Origin: Dryococelus australis
Taxonomy: Eukaryota > Arthropoda > Insecta > Phasmatodea > Phasmatidae
Direction of reading: 5' to 3'
DNA: 64,000 nucleotides
NCBI GenBank assembly: GCA_029891345.1
Contig: CM057000.1
Location: 123,055,838 to 123,119,837, forward strand
Below are positions 12,782-24,460 of this stretch, piece by piece (position 1 is the first letter of the stretch; each line of letters starts with the position of its first letter). Position numbers and translations under genes: made by a program. The notes under the pieces are model-generated. The model ran no database searches and was not told where the DNA came from. It saw only the letters and a program-made list of their open reading frames with translations.

Positions 12782-14365
12782 TGGTCCATTCCCGACTGGA
12801 AGCGACTTATGAAAAACAACCTTTGAAAAAACACTCTAGGCATAATATGTCAACCTATTTTTTTCAATAGCCTGCATTCCACAAATATATAACACTATGG
12901 TTAACTTTACAGTACTGTATTATTGAATAAATTAAACTTTACCTTAATATCTTTCTCCCCCTCTTCCCTCTGTATCTATTTCACACTCGGGAAGTTTCAC
13001 TTCACTAGTATGCGAAAATTGTACCTGTTTCATACTTATTACAGTAAAATAATGATTTTTGAATATGTAATTTACAACTGAAAAGAGATTTTAATGTTTG
13101 TATCCTTATTTTAATATATTTAGATATGATGGCAGGGCAGAAACAAAGTAAAGTTGGCAGACTGACTAGCCATGACATGGTGTGTTGCTGTTTTACCAAG
13201 CGAAGCATAAATTATACTTACTCCGTAAAACTACTTCAAATTACCACATCACGTTTGTAGATGTGTTATTTAAACGTACCTAAGCAAGTTATTATATTGT
13301 GATCAATCTGTGTTTCCGCGGCAGTAATAAATATACTGTTACGGTGTGTTTCGTTAACCGCTGCATGTGAAATAGAGTGGCATGGCTGTTTGGTAGTAGT
13401 TAAGCTGGGTTCTGTGTATATGTGATTTCAAATATTTGATGTGAACTATGTATACGTTGTAAATGTGAACTGTTTTTATGACTAAGATATTTACTTTCCT
13501 CCACGTATCTTTATTTATCACAACATTGTACCTTTGCCCTGGGTGTTTGAAACACAGTCATGTAACGCGATTTACCACCAATCCCAACAAAATAATCAAG
13601 CAGAGACCCAATAAATCTCAATAAACATAATACACTGTAAATAGAAATACATATAAATATGAGTGGAATAAAAGTTACGGTAGGCTTATTTGAGTGCATA
13701 TTCACCGCTATATTTTAAGTTTCTATAACAAAAAATGAGCGACAAGTTGCTTGCTTGACTTTAATGTCACATTTTCGTTGGACTGTCTATTCCTTCATTA
13801 TTTGAACTGAGGCCGTCCTTTTAAAGAAATAACCCAACACATATCAATAACAAAAAGTTAAATACTACAGTTCATTACCCCGCAGTTGTAACAGTGTTTA
13901 ACACAGTCGCGGCAAAATAGTAACATGCATTACGTGTAATGTGCTATATTGTGAAAATCAAATATTTTAATGTAACATAACCATAAAAACTATCGTTAAT
14001 TCAGGCGTTTTCAAAACGTCGTAAAGCTGACCTAAATAATGTTATAGGCCGAAACTGTGAATATTCGTACAAAATTGTTTTTGAAATAGACCTAAGACAC
14101 AATTCTTTGAAAAGCTGTAAACAGTAAACAACACATTTGACAGGTATAAAAGTAGAAATCACATTTCAATGTTTATTTTTAGGTGTAGCGAAAGTATACG
14201 AACACATCTACACAAACAATGGCATGTAAACATTGATTTTGACAGATGCTACATGGCAGTCGCATGGCAATCTTTGTTTACATTTGGCGGAAGGATACGA
14301 AACGGGCCTGCAAGTAGATATTTAGCAGAGTTCCGAGAAAGTTGCCTCCAATGGGGAATGGATTA
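12782..14365 (+). mobile_element. R1-A: TA-target DNA transposon, non-autonomous (Tc1/mariner/pogo-like)
   Basis: The ends are inverted repeats of about 26 bp (left TGGTCCATTCCCGACTGG..., right complement TAATCCATTCCCCATTGG...), bounded by TA at 12780-12781 and 14366-14367. The unoccupied R2 copy at 32.7-33.4 kb shows the same junction with a single TA, which proves the insertion. Two more copies are at 38624-40503 (opposite orientation) and 48666-51672. Conserved short frames (near 13511-13705 minus, 14169-14396 plus) occur in two copies but match no transposase. They probably reflect sequence similarity, not genes. Confidence 0.85.
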
Positions 14366-14385
14366 TAGACAACTGTATACCTGTG

Positions 14386-14473
14386 AAGGTGAATAATTAA
14401 AGGAAATATTTTGGACATACGCTATTGAAGCAATGGTGTATGTCCAAAATATTTTGCTTAATAATTCACCTCC
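14386..14473. repeat. Hairpin within R2 (arms about 40 bases)
   Basis: AGGTGAATAATT...AATATTTTGGACATAC is followed after a short loop by its complement, GTATGTCCAAAATATT...AATTCACCT. A weaker form of the same hairpin lies in R2-D near 33036-33090. Confidence 0.8.
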
Positions 14474-14605
14474 ACTGCAAGAATTTTTCAAACAAACAAG
14501 ACAATGAAATTGACACACATAGCTGTTAATGCTAGTGTTACACGTACACAGCAGTCATTTTGAGTAAAGTGCTGTGTGCATGCACAATATCATTGGCACG
14601 TGGAA

Positions 14606-14625
14606 GGGGGGGGGGGGGGGGGGGG
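14606..14625. repeat. Homopolymer of 20 G
   Basis: An uninterrupted G run, absent from the matching part of R2-D, so it was gained after the copies diverged. Confidence 0.95.
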
Positions 14626-15057
14626 ATTTGTTCACTTTAACTATTTTCAACGTATCACTACTTTGAAGTGAAATTTGATCAAACATTTTGTAGATGACAT
14701 TTGCGTGATTTATGTATTAATAGCGGACATGGATATTTGTTGTGGAGATAAAAATTTCACAGCTACGAACGCATATTTAGTTAAATGGACGTAAACATAC
14801 AGCAATCTTACTGCTCTTTAAGAGCTTGGGACAAGACTTGTTTATACTTCCTAAACATACGTTAAAATTAATCAAATCTTTTAAAACTAAAGGCCTGTTT
14901 TAAATATACTATGAATTTTTTGTAGAGTTTCAGTGTTAGACATCGCAAATAATTAAGTCCCCTACTGTAAATGCTAAGGATAGAATTACATAATGTGCAC
15001 TTTGCCTGAAATACTTTCCACCAGCTTTAACCATTTCGAGACATTGTTCCCGATTTG

Positions 15058-18000
15058 TAGAGATGGGCAAATACCACATTTTGCAGATAACGACAAAAAT
15101 TCTCAACTCCCGATGCCACAGATTACAGCAATGCCAATACCAGTATTTACAAGCACAATCATAATTCACAATTTACAATATTTGGAAATACTGTTTATTA
15201 CTTAAATTTAGGTATTCAGTTATGCAAACACTTTAAGCACTTTGTATAAGTGTCTACAGCACCAAATTAAATACAACAATAATTTTAATAATAAATGATA
15301 AGATAAACAATTTTACTGGGGAAAATAACTGACTTAACATTCAAGAAAATACTGTTACAAGACAATATATCATTCATTACATACAGAGTTCATTAAAGAC
15401 AACTTTCAAAACTTCTGACAATCTGATGCGAACTTGGATTTTAAATCTGAGATATAACATATATAACCTCAAAATGGATATTTGTTTAAACAGCCTAAAT
15501 AAGTAATTAAAAATAACTTATTGAAATCAATTTTATATTAAATAATCACTTGAAATTGAGCAAATTATTTTCATTTATACAATTTTCGTTTAGTATTCCT
15601 TCGTCGGCCAACCCGTACTCAATCCCTTAGTTAAAATTACAACTGACATATTTGCAGCAATTTTTACCAATTGTTACTTGTGAGTCTTATTCAAACCTTT
15701 AACTCTTTAACCAAAACCGCAGCCAACAGTTTTGAATAAGAACTACGAACGGCAAACTCTCGTGTATTTGCTTTCACTTTCCATTTACAATAACATTAGC
15801 GTCATAGAATGTGTGATTAGTTTTCATTGCTGCCGACCTATGAGAGCAGCAAATGCATAAGAAGAATAAGAATATATATGTTCCTTGTGAATGCAGTAAA
15901 AACAGTAAAAATATAAGAAGAAAATAAAACAAAAACTCTTGCAGGATGTAAACAATACTATTGATAGCATCTGTTGTTGATTAACTGCATTGTTTTGCAT
16001 TCAGGTAGTGTCCAAAAAAATAATGATGCACACAATCTTAAGCGAATGTACCAACAGGAAATGTGGTAAACTGTAAACAATAGGGGTGGACGAAACTTTG
16101 AAAATTCAAATATAATATTTTTAATATTCTGCTTCGTATTCAAAATCAAATTTTTTGCTTCGAACTTCGAAACAAAAAAATACTTTTCGGAAACTTAAAT
16201 TATTTATTATTATTCGCCCAAAAACCAAAATTAGACACATGGCTAATGAAACATGAAAATATAACCTCAACTCAACAGAATGCCCACAAATTAGTTCAAA
16301 CTGCATTCGGTGTAAATTAATTGTCAGTATATAATTTTACTCACAATATAGCAAAACTGAATTATCGGCGAAAAAACTTTTTACATTATTAAACACGTTA
16401 ATTATCACTCAAACTAAATTTGGCACCTCAGATTTTAATCAGTATTATGTTTATTTTCCTCATGCCCAACAATCTTTCATTACGGTGTGATAAATAGGAC
16501 ATTACACTGCAAGTTTTACAGACTCAACTGCTATGAAAAGTGTGAAATTGAACCCACAGCAATTCAAATTTCACTTCTCAGTAAAGTATTAAAAAAAAAG
16601 GGGGGAAACTGTTAACAAAATACAAGGCACGTTTCATGCAAGAAGTATTGCATCGACTCTATACGTACGTGATTATGATTTGATGAATCAAATTTAGTCG
16701 AGAAATCAATTTTTTCGCTTATTCACAGATAGATTTAAAAGTTCATCACATAAGCAAAAAAATTTTTGTACCTCATATTATCATGTAACGTTAAAACTAC
16801 GTATTATTGCCAACATTAACTAGAACTGGTTGTAAACTTACACTATTATGACGTTACGGTGAACCGTGCACACTGCATTTGTCTTATATGCAAACGACAT
16901 CTATAAGTCGCAAGTATCGATTACGTAAAAATTAGCAAGTGCACAATGAATGTTTAATTCAACCCCAAAGTTTCAACAATTGTACTGAGATCTAACATTG
17001 TGTTTTTCAATATGTGTTTAGTTAAAAAATATTCGTAACACGCCTACAAATTGTCTTTGTTTCTTATTCCGAATGTGTTGGTTTGTGTGTGCTGTGCTCA
17101 CTCGTTATCGTTGAGACATTGATAAACCCCAAATGTAGCAAATTTCCTATGAGAAAAAATATAATTTATTTATTTAGCTTCTTTTATTTCGTTATCGATA
17201 GAGGAATTAGCTTTGTTAGCATACAGATTAGGTATGTTGCATTCATAACCTGCCCGATGTGACTTGGCTGTGATCGCACTACGTGATTCAAAGCGTTTGT
17301 GTTCACGGACGTTAAAACTTTCACTGAAAGTTATTTGAACAAATTATGTCAAAGTACACACATTTTAATACCCAAAATAGAACAAAAAATTGCACCAAAC
17401 TGAAAATATCAAGACAATGTTATTAAATAAATCTAATGTGACATTTTTTGTTTTATCATGGCTTAAGTCCAATTTTTTATTATTAAAAAGTTTTTACACT
17501 GGATTTCTGTATCAAAATTGGGAAGCAAGCATTTTTAAGAAATGATCCAAACCCAGAGGATTAATTCGTAGTGCAACAACTAAGTGTATAAAAATAGAAA
17601 ACAATAAGACTTTTGTAGCTAGAATTTAGTTTTTAGCACATAGTCATTATTCTATTATTCTATGTTTATTTTTTGTTTTAATGGTATAAGTCATGATAGA
17701 ATGTTATTCACTAAGTCTAGCAACCCACAAACTTCTTCACCTAATCAAAAATATTTTTTCCCAATTCCCCCGCCCGAATTTTTCCCGATGGCGAAATTCC
17801 ATTCCCGCACACCACTAACACGTACGCAAAGTAATAGAACCACATTATATTGAATCACACTGTTTAGATACACTATTTGAATAAAAAGTACAAACTGGGG
17901 TGTAAAAACATGATCACTGCAATTAATTATTCTGTTTTGCATGTTCCACACTTTGCTGAAAACATTTTTAGTTTCTAATTTAGTATTTTTTCGCATTAAG

Positions 18001-18570
18001 GTCAAAAAATATGCTGATGTAATGAAAAACGATTCCTTTTGTAATAGGTATGCTACTTTTAAATATTCTTTATGCCTGGATTAATTTTCAGTTTGTTATT
18101 TAGATGAGTTTAGCATGAGTTTAGCATTAAGGGCAATATGTGTACTTACATGGTAAAAAACTATGACAATCTAGCTTGTAAAAATGTATGTAGTTAATAA
18201 ATTTAAAAAATATATATATTTGGTGCAATATGTACTTGTCAAAAAAACACTTTGAATTTATACTTGATTCAAATTCGTGAATATTATAACAAATTCGCTC
18301 CGAAATGAAATTTCCAGCTTTGCACACCCCTAAGACTAAACAACAGGAACAAATCATAGAAAAACAGTTGGGCCGAATAAATGTTGGATATCTGATTGGT
18401 GGATGCGGTAAATTAATGCTTTACGAGATTGAGCCCGCCAGGTCATTTAACAGTGTGTTAAATAAATTATGCTTCTAAAGATAATATGTGAATAATAATC
18501 TGCAAATAATTTTTGGATGCTGCCGATGGCTGTGTTAATCTGTATTGGCATCGATATCAGCCTATCCCTA
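15058..18570. mobile_element. R3 copy 2, hAT-like repeat interrupted by a second element
   Basis: The segments 15058-16080 and 18344-18570 align, in reverse orientation, with R3 copy 1 at 36907-38140. The ends are TAGAGATGGGC at the left and ...GCCTATCCCTA at the right (complement TAGGGATAGGC), so they are inverted. The octamers flanking it agree only at 5 of 8 positions, so its own duplication is not demonstrated. No transposase frame. Confidence 0.65.
16081..18335. mobile_element. hAT-like non-autonomous element nested in R3
   Basis: It begins TAGGGGTGGACGAAAC and ends GCTTTGCACACCCCTAAGA, giving inverted TAGGGGTG ends. It is flanked by GTAAACAA (16073-16080) and CTAAACAA (18336-18343). 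The unoccupied R3 copy carries this octamer once (complement TTGTTTAC at 37141-37148). Subterminal TTCGAA-like words recur at the left end. About 2.25 kb, AT-rich, no transposase seen. Confidence 0.75.
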
Positions 18571-18926
18571 CCTTTGTGTATATCTCATTAGAAAAAACAG
18601 ACAGACTCCTCCCCATCCAACTGTGGGTCAGCGTAAAATGAAAAATCCTTCAAGACTACAGTATCCCTACCCTCCCATTGTGAACCACACCAAATTAAGG
18701 TCAAGCGACCCCAAGACCAACCATCGCAAAACAGCTTGTCCTTCACTTTTCAGTTTTCTCCGGCATTTCTTGCTTTCCCTTCTTTTGCATAATATTTGTA
18801 GCCAATATACGAGCTGCATTGAAATTTTTCATTTCTGATGTGTACTATTAATAAATTGTTCACAAAATCAAATCGAAAACATATTCAATTGAAGTCCAAT
18901 AAAACTAACTGTAATAAATAGTCAAC

Positions 18927-19621
18927 AAAAATATATACAGGACAGGAATCCAAATTCTCACAGTCTAGTACTTGTCGATAGGCACACACACACAAAGTAG
19001 GATGAGACAGCTTTTTCACACGGTTGTGCAATCGCAAGTTTTGCTAGCTAAGCCAACTTCATCAGGTGGCTAGTTGTAGGACACTGCAGTATGGTGGAAG
19101 GGCGCAGCTAGTAGTAAACCTATAGCGGCAGGGTGGCCAATTAGGGTGAGGCGAGAAAATTGAAAAATTGCAGGTATAGTAAAGAGCTGTGATTATCTTA
19201 AATTGAGGCCAGGCGGCTGTCTGGATTTAGTTATAAATTGGTGAGCTAATTCCCAGCTTCCCACCTTCAAGCAATAGCTCAGAATTCACGACGCTGGGAA
19301 TTAGCTCACCAATTTATAACTCAATCCAGGCAGCCGCCTGGCCTCAATATCAGATAAACACAGCTCCTTACTATACCTGCAATTTTTCAATTTTCCCGCC
19401 CCACTCTAGTTCACCACCCGGCCGCTAGGTTTACTACTAACAGTGCCCTTCCACCATACTGCAGTGTCCTTCAACTCGCAGACTGATGAAGCTGGCTTAG
19501 CCAGTGAAATGTCACAATTGCGCAACCACATGAAAAAGGTGTCCTCATCCTACTTTGCACGTGTGCCTATCAACAAATACTAGACTGTGAGTACATGGAT
19601 TCCTGTCCTTTATATATTTTT
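18927..19621. mobile_element. Long inverted repeat, possibly Penelope-like terminal sequences in tail-to-tail arrangement
   Basis: The arms 18927-19257 and 19293-19621 are imperfect inverted copies of about 330 bp with a loop of about 35 bases. Outer ends are AAAAATATATA / TATATATTTTT and the inner junction is AATTCCCAGC / GCTGGGAATT. Each arm carries a CTGATGA...GAAA-type core (hammerhead-like), a feature reported for Penelope-like retroelement terminal repeats. The Penelope assignment is inference; no RT or GIY-YIG coding sequence is present. A foldback DNA element is the alternative. Confidence 0.6.
19483..19513 (+). ncRNA. Hammerhead-ribozyme-like motif
   Basis: Right arm of the inverted repeat: CTGATGA (19483-19489), a stem II of CTGGC/GCCAG closed by a TTA loop, GAAA (19506-19509), then TGTC. 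This order is that of a type I hammerhead with a minimal helix III. The left arm (complement of 19034-19065) has CTGATGA but AAAA in place of GAAA, so it is probably dead. Helix I pairing is poor in both arms. Activity is doubtful; the motif looks like a decayed descendant. Confidence 0.4.
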
Positions 19622-19649
19622 AGTAGCCTAGCGGCCTATTTGCAATCTT

Positions 19650-19726
19650 AACTAACAAGTAGTCAACAAATTGTAGTCAACAAACAGAAGTCAAGAAACA
19701 GTAGTTAACAAACAGTAGTCAAAACC
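19650..19726 (+). repeat. Short tandem array, unit about 15 bases
   Basis: Five imperfect repeats of AACAAACAGTAGTC type directly beside the inverted repeat. A related AGTCAACAAA word also precedes the left arm at 18920, so this may be the expanded target sequence. Confidence 0.7.
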
Positions 19727-20229
19727 ATGGTAAATCTAAAAATTTGCACAAAACCAAATTGTAATAAGCTAAGAGAGAAACTATATCCACAAGCAAAAGA
19801 GATCACAATGTCAAGACAAGCTCATGAAAACAGCAGTCACGTCGTGCACTGCAACACAATGAAAGCTGATGAGGGGGTGGGCAGTCAATACATAATGGAT
19901 ATTGTTGACAGCATAAGGGGATGGTATCTATCTTTAAATATGTGCTTCTTGCAATACCATTTGGCCAAGAGAAATGCAATGCAGTAACCAAAAAAAATGC
20001 AACACTCTTATTTTTTGACAGGTTTCCTTCAAAATTTCTACTTTAACCAGAATTTTTCATGGTTCTTCAAAATCAGATTGTAAAAGAGTGGTGGTTGTAA
20101 TAAATAGGGTCGCAACAGTGAGATTTTCCTGTAATAAGTGGCAACTTTGCAGGCACACAACTGCCCCCGTCTAAGAGGTCCAGACTGGGTAGCTGTGCAG
20201 CAAAGGCGACAACAGGCGTTCAAGCATAC

Positions 20230-20383
20230 CTCTGGGTGAAACTGCACGCCATAGAGCCGCTGTTTGTCATTGGCAATGGCAGCCGTGAAGGTGCTGGAGG
20301 CAGCTACTGTGCGGAAAGTGTCTGCCACTCTCTCCACGCTGTCTCCGTGTGTCAGCAGAACCTTCTGCACTTTCTCCAGGCCC
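20230..20383 (-). CDS. GMPS: GMP synthase coding exon D (His/Glu of the triad)
   Basis: A 154-base exon. One base completes Lys134, then residues 135-185 run from GLEKVQKVLLTHGDSVERVA to YGVQFHPE. His183 and Glu185 in QFHPE complete the Cys-His-Glu triad. LLTHGDSV is the conserved loop preceding the last strands of the amidotransferase domain. The acceptor is GTGTGTTAG and the donor is GTATGC directly after the Glu codon (phase 0). Confidence 0.95.
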
Positions 20384-21790
20384 CTAACACACACAGCTGC
20401 CATCTTCATTCAACTGATCGCATCTATAACCAACTACCATCAAACACATTCTACACTACAGGAAAAAAACACTTAAGAAGTTGCACAGTGATGAACTGTG
20501 CAGCTCAGAATGGGAAAATGATATTGATTCTGCAGTTCTACCAATATTCGCAAGATATCAAAAACAATGGTAAGCAATGTTAACATGGAGATATGCCGAT
20601 TATATGACAAAATCTTGCTCTCATTACAGGAGCCAAGAAATATTCAAGACGCCCATTTAGGCACAGTGGTTGCTTGTGCTAGTACAAGGTGATGAGACTG
20701 CTAACTGAACACCCCACGCTATCCCATCCATGTAGACCAAGTTCTAACCAGCCTGATTTATGTTTTTGGTAGGGCCATGAAAGGAGTGTACACGCAATAA
20801 TGTCTTGTTGATGTCAGATTGAGAGGCAGAGTTGGCATCGATGATATACTAAAGCCATGACCTGTAGTAGATCAGCTGGCAAGCTGACTGCTTGTACATT
20901 GTACACTGACATGCATTAAGGTGTTGTATTTTTATCCAACAACTAGGGGTTTAGACCGTGACCGTGTTTTAAGTATGGCCACGTGCCTAGAATATTTATA
21001 ATTTTGAAAAATTTGGTTATCATACAAAGACTGAAAATTTTTTTTTGATATTTCTCTATACGCTGGGCCACTGTGGCCCCACTTGAAATAGTGCTAGCCA
21101 CTTTACCACTGTGGCCCCACTTCATTAACTCAACATTAAAGCGAGACATTTAGAGTAAACAAAAATGATATTCCATTACCTTCATATCTCTATGCAATAA
21201 TCTCTATGCATTAATGCAAAATTTTCATAGGGGAAAAAATTAGTTTTTAGGGTTAAAGGTAATGATTTCATAATCTGATCTTGCTGAAATTCGAACTTGA
21301 TATGTATTTGACCCTGAGGATTCACTCTGCAAAATTTGAAGAACTTTTGCTGAGTTTCAAGGGACGAGAAGAGTTAAAGAGAGGCAGACAGACAGAGATT
21401 GTTCTATTACATAATAGGATGTTATTATGTATAGACACAAATCAATCTACTCATTACAACAAAGAAACAGAAGGAATCACACAACTTGACACCAGTTGAG
21501 CAACATGGTGATTGTGCACTAGCCCAGTATCCCTCTAGACTATGGAAACAGAATCTCCTTGAGGATTTTTAAGGTCCGTATGGGCTAACGCGTTTGAACC
21601 CTGAATGTGTCTAGCCCTAGACCAGAACATATAGCTTGGCACTGAGGATTATATTATCCCTTTTCTGGCCCCCCAGTGATTGGGCATTTAAGAAGTACAC
21701 AGCTATGCACAGTCAGTGATGTTACGTTAAATTTTAGGGGACAAAATAACTGAAGTGTAAAATAATTGGTACCATTTTTAGAGGATTCAG
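20384..21790. other. Intronic sequence, nothing recognised
   Basis: Intron C-D next to exon D. It holds two copies of CCACTGTGGCCCCACTT (21067-21083 and 21107-21123); otherwise no gene or element ends were found. Confidence 0.4.
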
Positions 21791-22218
21791 TGGGTGTCCT
21801 GTAGGTGCAGGCACGACTGTTAAATACAAGTAACGTAGCAGGGCAGGGGAGGGCAGGTTCTGGTGTGGTCAAACCAGGAAGGAACTGAATCTTCCTGGGG
21901 CTGGTGCCTTGAGGTTGACGCCTGCCGGAGTCCTATAAATTGATTGCCGTCGCAAAATACACTTCACGATATACAGTGCTCGAGCCAATAGCAACTTGTG
22001 GAGAGGGCACCCTGATCCTCGGAGGAGGAGTTGAGTGAGCAGCGTGATCAACTACTGACCTGAACTTCCCCTCTGGATTCACAGGAATCCCCTAAGCAAG
22101 GCCCATACAGATCTCAGTGAGCAGCACAACCAGCTTGTAGCACGAGAGTCGAGGTAACCTAATGTGTTTGTTCTCTTCAAGCTCAAGAGACTCAGAGAAA
22201 GGTTCTCTCCCACATTTC
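21790..22218 (+). mobile_element. Possible LTR with primer-binding-site-like sequence
   Basis: A TATAAA (about 21945) is followed by TGGCGCTAGAGGGCGG (about 22223), which has the look of a primer-binding site beginning TGGCGC. No gag frame follows, and the left boundary is a guess. Low confidence. Confidence 0.2.
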
Positions 22219-22899
22219 TACAGTGGCGCTAGAGGGCGGCTTAACCAGCCAGTACTAAACACCAATAATCGACTAGAGGCATGATCGCCCTTTAGTAGGG
22301 ACGTGGTTTGATTCTGTAACATGATAATTATGCGTGCACCTGGAAGTAGGTAGGTGACTATGTACACAGAAAGCAAAGCTGATAAGGAAGGCGTAAAATG
22401 AAACAATGACCAGACCAAGAAGTAGTAATTGGTAGATATACGTTGACCCATGCAGCTTATTGAGTTATACCAAACAACTACGACTCATCCTAACATGTTA
22501 TTACTAAATCAAGAAAGCAAACACAGATGGCTACAGGACTTTTTCCCATGGAGGGACAGTTACAGACACGTGGTATTTCCCACATGTTCCAAACCCAACT
22601 TTCTCACACTACTCATGTAGTATTACATAACCAGAGGAAGGGTCAAACCCAACACATTCACGAATGCATACAGGATCGCTCGCTCCCAGCCCAGTGGGCA
22701 TTTCCTGCACGTGAAATAAACTAAGTTTCTAAGCGAAAGCAGTACAACATCAGCCTTCCCGACACACCTGGCAGTGTCGCCACACTGGCAAAACTTTCCA
22801 AAGATGGCCGAGCGTCCATGGCCATATAGCTGAGCACAGCGGGTAGATTCTCCCCTCCCGCTCACTCCAGGCAGACATCGCAGAGGGACGTCACAGCCC

Positions 22900-24460
22900 C
22901 CCTCCAGCCCAAGCATGGGCCGGCACAGCATACTATATAAGGCAGTGTGCGGGAGAAGACACGAGTGATTTGCAGTAGCTCGCCTCAAAACTCCTGTGCT
23001 GGGTCTCTCTACTGCCTACCAGGTCTTCTAGATCTCCAGCAGCCACCACCAACTACCAGAAGCTCCAGAGGATTTCACCATCAACAGCTACGAGAAGCCT
23101 GCAAGACTTCACTCCACACTTCCGCTGTTGATCCTACTAGTTCAACAGCTGCCACTACTTGCTGGTAAGTGGCAAATACACCCACTACCCTTTTGAAAGT
23201 GGCCCCCTATGTAAAGTCTCGCCTAGACGACCCCAGGGTAGAGTAACTGTGTCAGAGTTATTTTCATAGCCGTCAAAGTCATTCTTATCTTGAGTAGCCT
23301 AGGAGCAGGTCACCTCAACCTGTAAAGTGTAGATTACTTCCGTTCGCACTTAGCTTAGTAGTGAGAGTACTTGTCACCATATTTATTATTTATAATAAAT
23401 ACACTTTTGTTCCTAACCCGAGAACGATTTGTTATAGAGATAATTCTTTCCGATTGCTAGATACTAAACCTTGTGAGGAGCAAGCAGGAGACCAGATTTT
23501 TCTAACTGTATGAACCATAATGTAGGACTACAGATCCCCTTCAGGAATCAGTACGTCGCAAACACACTCCACTTTCAACGGCCACCCGTTCCATGCACTT
23601 TGGTGTATAGGAAGGTAGAGCCACAACCATTAGGTACTCATCCAACAGGGGCAGGACAGCCACCACAGGTTTTATTGCTACTGGAGCGCGGATGATGCTG
23701 CCAGGGGTACTTGCCTGGGATTGGAGGCCCGACTATTGTTGAACCACACCCAACAATAGTAGAACGACGGCTCAGAGGACCCACCGCTCCAGGTTCGTGC
23801 ACGAAGGCGCAGGACTGATTGGAGCACAGGGTTTGCGCCGTCAACTGCTTGCACCAAACTAGGAGATAGTTAAGTGTCAATTCTACCTCTATGCCTTTGG
23901 GGGAAAGGCACAGAGCTAGAAGGGAGGAGAAAAAGACTAAGTTCATTGCTACTAAACAAGTGTGTGCCAGTAACCTCTCTGCACCTTGCGGTGACACCCC
24001 ACGGGGCAGAGCTCAAGCCGCCCGACACCTGGAGAGGTCTTCCTCTCCAGCCAGCACCCCTGTTTTCTTCCCTACACACACTAGGCTCAGCATTGAGTAC
24101 CATCCAGCTGCTTGCGCCCTGGTCACTGGGAGTGACACCAGGCTGGGCATATCCATCACCTTCTTCTGCAACAGCGCAGCTGCAGATTAGAGCAGGAAGT
24201 ATCATACCACACTGTACGGTAATTCGTCGCCCAGCACCACCAAGGAAAAGGAAAGGGCTGGTCCCAGTCAAACTGATTCTGCACCAGAGTCCAAGAAACA
24301 GGTACCTGAATACCCTGGTTAAGTATGCCCCCTCTAAACTGGTTAGTGTACTGGTCAAACACATTGCGCCACCGTCCAAACCAGATTTTGTGCAGAGTTG
24401 CCAACCTACCCGACCAGTGTTAACATCTAGCAGAATGCCTGCTCAGAGTAAATAATTTGT
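22900..24460 (+). mobile_element. Unclassified retroelement-like segment, related to 8.7-10.0 kb
   Basis: A TATATAAGG box (about 22935), a downstream leader, ATTTATAATAAATAC (about 23390), and the GGCCACCCGTTCC...GCACT block at 23579 shared with the 9.4-9.75 kb repeats. The tail contains a 193-codon frame (23874-24455) rich in Pro, Ser and Leu, with a basic RRPAPPRKRKGLVPVK stretch. I do not recognise it, and the opposite strand is also open over much of it, which points to GC-rich composition more than to a gene. Confidence 0.35.

Larger units (their letters stand above)
12590..14850. repeat. Repeat family R2, copy A (interrupted by R1-A)
   Basis: The outer parts, 12590-12781 and 14366-14850, align in reverse orientation with an uninterrupted copy at 32680-33365. 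Near both ends of each copy lie inverted GTTTAC / GTAAAC words, possibly terminal inverted repeats. No coding capacity is visible. A 20-G run (14606-14625) lies inside. Element class is unknown. Confidence 0.7.

Noticed and set aside
23638-24379. Overlapping open frames on both strands (up to 193 and 169 codons)
   Set aside because: Openness on both strands follows from base composition; neither product has a recognisable domain, so no gene is claimed.
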